DNA of 64,000 nucleotides from a virus. Below are positions 62,893 through 64,000 of the stretch, in pieces; position 1 is the stretch's first letter; each line of letters begins with the position of its first letter. The notes beneath the pieces are model-generated. The model worked only from the letters and a program-made list of their open reading frames with translations, searched no databases and was not told the origin of the DNA. The translations under genes were made by a program, and so were the position numbers. The stretch is taken from positions 1 through 64,000 of IMG/VR virus record IMGVR_UViG_3300025276_000023. The stretch is one strand, 5' to 3'.

Positions 62893-64000
62893 TAGTGAAG
62901 TATTCCGTCATTAGGATCGTTTCCACCATCGTTTCTTCGATCAGCAAATGTTCCAGCGAACGTACCATGATTAGAAACGTAGTCACCTAATCTGGCAGTC
63001 ACGACTACCTCATAACCGTTATAAGGAATGCTATACTCGGCGAACATGAAAGCCGCGTCGCTACCCGATGAGAAAGCTGTTTCTACAGCGGTTGGTTCAC
63101 CTATCTGAGTTAAATGAGCGTACCAGTAGATGGGTCCATCAAAAAAGTATGCATCCATATTACCAGTTTCCGGATTGAACTTCACCAATCTTACAACCAG
63201 TGAGTTTGTATCGTACTTATCTGAACCAAATGAACACTCTATCTCCGGCAATCCTATGAATCCATCTCCAGGTCCTGGACCAATAACAGGACCGTCGTCA
63301 TCACCGTCTCCAGGAAATTCAGGAATGGGTGGTTCGATTATTACATTTGAACGGACAGATATTAAGTAATTTACTTTCTCGTAATTAAATACGATGTAAG
63401 TATTATCACCTCGCTCTACTGTACTGAAATCATTTGGTAGATTGACGTATCCATCACCGTCCCAACGTTCTGCGTAATAAAAAGCAGATGTTAACTGCTG
63501 CATGAATCCGCGAGTATAAGGTGATAGGCGATCGTAATAAGCATCTAAGGTAGATACAGAAGCAAACTCTGGCATCTGATCTCTAAAGCGCGTTATGCCG
63601 GTCTGGTTCTTTTCATTACCAATTGCTACAAAGCCAATGGATTTAAATGTGAATGCGCTATGTTCAAGATTATTGTAGACATAGTCTATATCTAAACCGT
63701 GGAACGTACTGAAACCATATTTAAACATTAGCTCCATATCAGCAGTAGGTGAATAAATACCGAAGATAGACTGTAAGTTTTCAACAGATATCTCATTCCA
63801 CATTGGGCTGATGTAGAACTCATTAGGTAGGAACAGTTCAGGTAATATCTTTTCCCATTCAGATCTTGGGTATTCAGAATTGGCCAGTATATGTTCAACT
63901 AAGCTATTTTTAATAAGATCAATGTTCTTACCAGCGTTACCATATATAAGCGCTGTGAACGTTATTTTGTGAGTGACCTCAGGATCATTCTTATCGACCC
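62892..64000 (-). CDS. Probable virion structural protein, partial, at least 369 aa
   Basis: The frame stays open from its stop to the right edge of the window, so the N-terminus is outside. An internal ATG at 63803 has no clear SD. Near the C-terminal third there is a Pro/Gly/Asp linker (PPIPEFPGDGDDDGPVIGPG), followed by a beta-like domain. Part of a minus-strand structural unit with the previous gene. No family recognised. Confidence 0.78.
   Translation of the reverse strand, partial: VDKNDPEVTHKITFTALIYGNAGKNIDLIKNSLVEHILANSEYPRSEWEKILPELFLPNEFYISPMWNEISVENLQSIFGIYSPTADMELMFKYGFSTFHGLDIDYVYNNLEHSAFTFKSIGFVAIGNEKNQTGITRFRDQMPEFASVSTLDAYYDRLSPYTRGFMQQLTSAFYYAERWDGDGYVNLPNDFSTVERGDNTYIVFNYEKVNYLISVRSNVIIEPPIPEFPGDGDDDGPVIGPGPGDGFIGLPEIECSFGSDKYDTNSLVVRLVKFNPETGNMDAYFFDGPIYWYAHLTQIGEPTAVETAFSSGSDAAFMFAEYSIPYNGYEVVVTARLGDYVSNHGTFAGTFADRRNDGGNDPNDGILH

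Noticed and set aside
1-64000. tRNA genes
   Set aside because: Intergenic gaps are all below about 180 bases and none shows a cloverleaf with conserved T-loop GTTCRA; none called.

Overview
The window is a slice of a large, AT-rich (roughly 38% G+C by eye) tailed-phage genome. It is densely packed with ORFs that overlap or sit a few bases apart, most with strong Shine-Dalgarno (SD) sites. Both ends cut through a gene. I recognise phage structural and lysis genes (probable portal, baseplate spike, several tail-fibre genes, GH108 endolysin, probable holin, nested Rz/Rz1 spanins), phage-encoded DNA metabolism (RuvC-like resolvase, SNF2-type helicase, Rad50/SbcC-like ATPase, DEDDh exonuclease) and nucleotide metabolism (DHFR, thymidylate kinase). 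The spanin pair points to a Gram-negative host. Gene content and size suggest a jumbo myovirus. Similarity to the phiKZ/EL/OBP-type phages is an inference; I saw no shell protein (chimallin), tubulin or RNA polymerase subunit here. The host genus cannot be told from the sequence.

Layout. 1-8.8 kb: head or tail structural genes, including a probable portal on the minus strand. 8.9-25 kb: a plus-strand block of very large appendage genes. Three adjacent genes carry discoidin-like, LamG-like and propeller-like modules, and a 1108-aa fibre carries collagen-like Gly-X-Y stretches and repeated DGxL-type units. 25-27.7 kb: RuvC-like resolvase and SNF2 helicase. 27.7-31.6 kb: small unknown genes, three tiny membrane peptides, then DHFR, an unknown gene and thymidylate kinase. 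31.6-33.7 kb (minus): holin, Rz, nested Rz1 and a probable virion gene. 33.8-40.4 kb: three paralogous fibre genes starting with a YPYD motif, a fibre with four 61-residue repeats, and the endolysin. 40.4-58.5 kb: about 35 small genes of unknown function plus the DEDDh exonuclease. 58.6-64 kb: baseplate spike (minus), Rad50-like ATPase (plus) and two probable virion genes (minus), the last cut by the window edge.

Regulation. A recurrent AT-rich element, roughly TTGA-N3/4-TATATNNTAA followed by GTGAGAT, lies upstream of many of the small unknown gene clusters between 27.7 and 58.3 kb but not upstream of the virion genes. It is probably a phage-specific promoter class for early or takeover genes. 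Rho-independent-like hairpins close most transcription units. They fall into two groups: a classical stem plus T-run, and a stem bracketed by CATA/TATG, often followed by TATGTTT. The virion blocks look like long late operons, and the small-gene blocks like several short, separately promoted operons.
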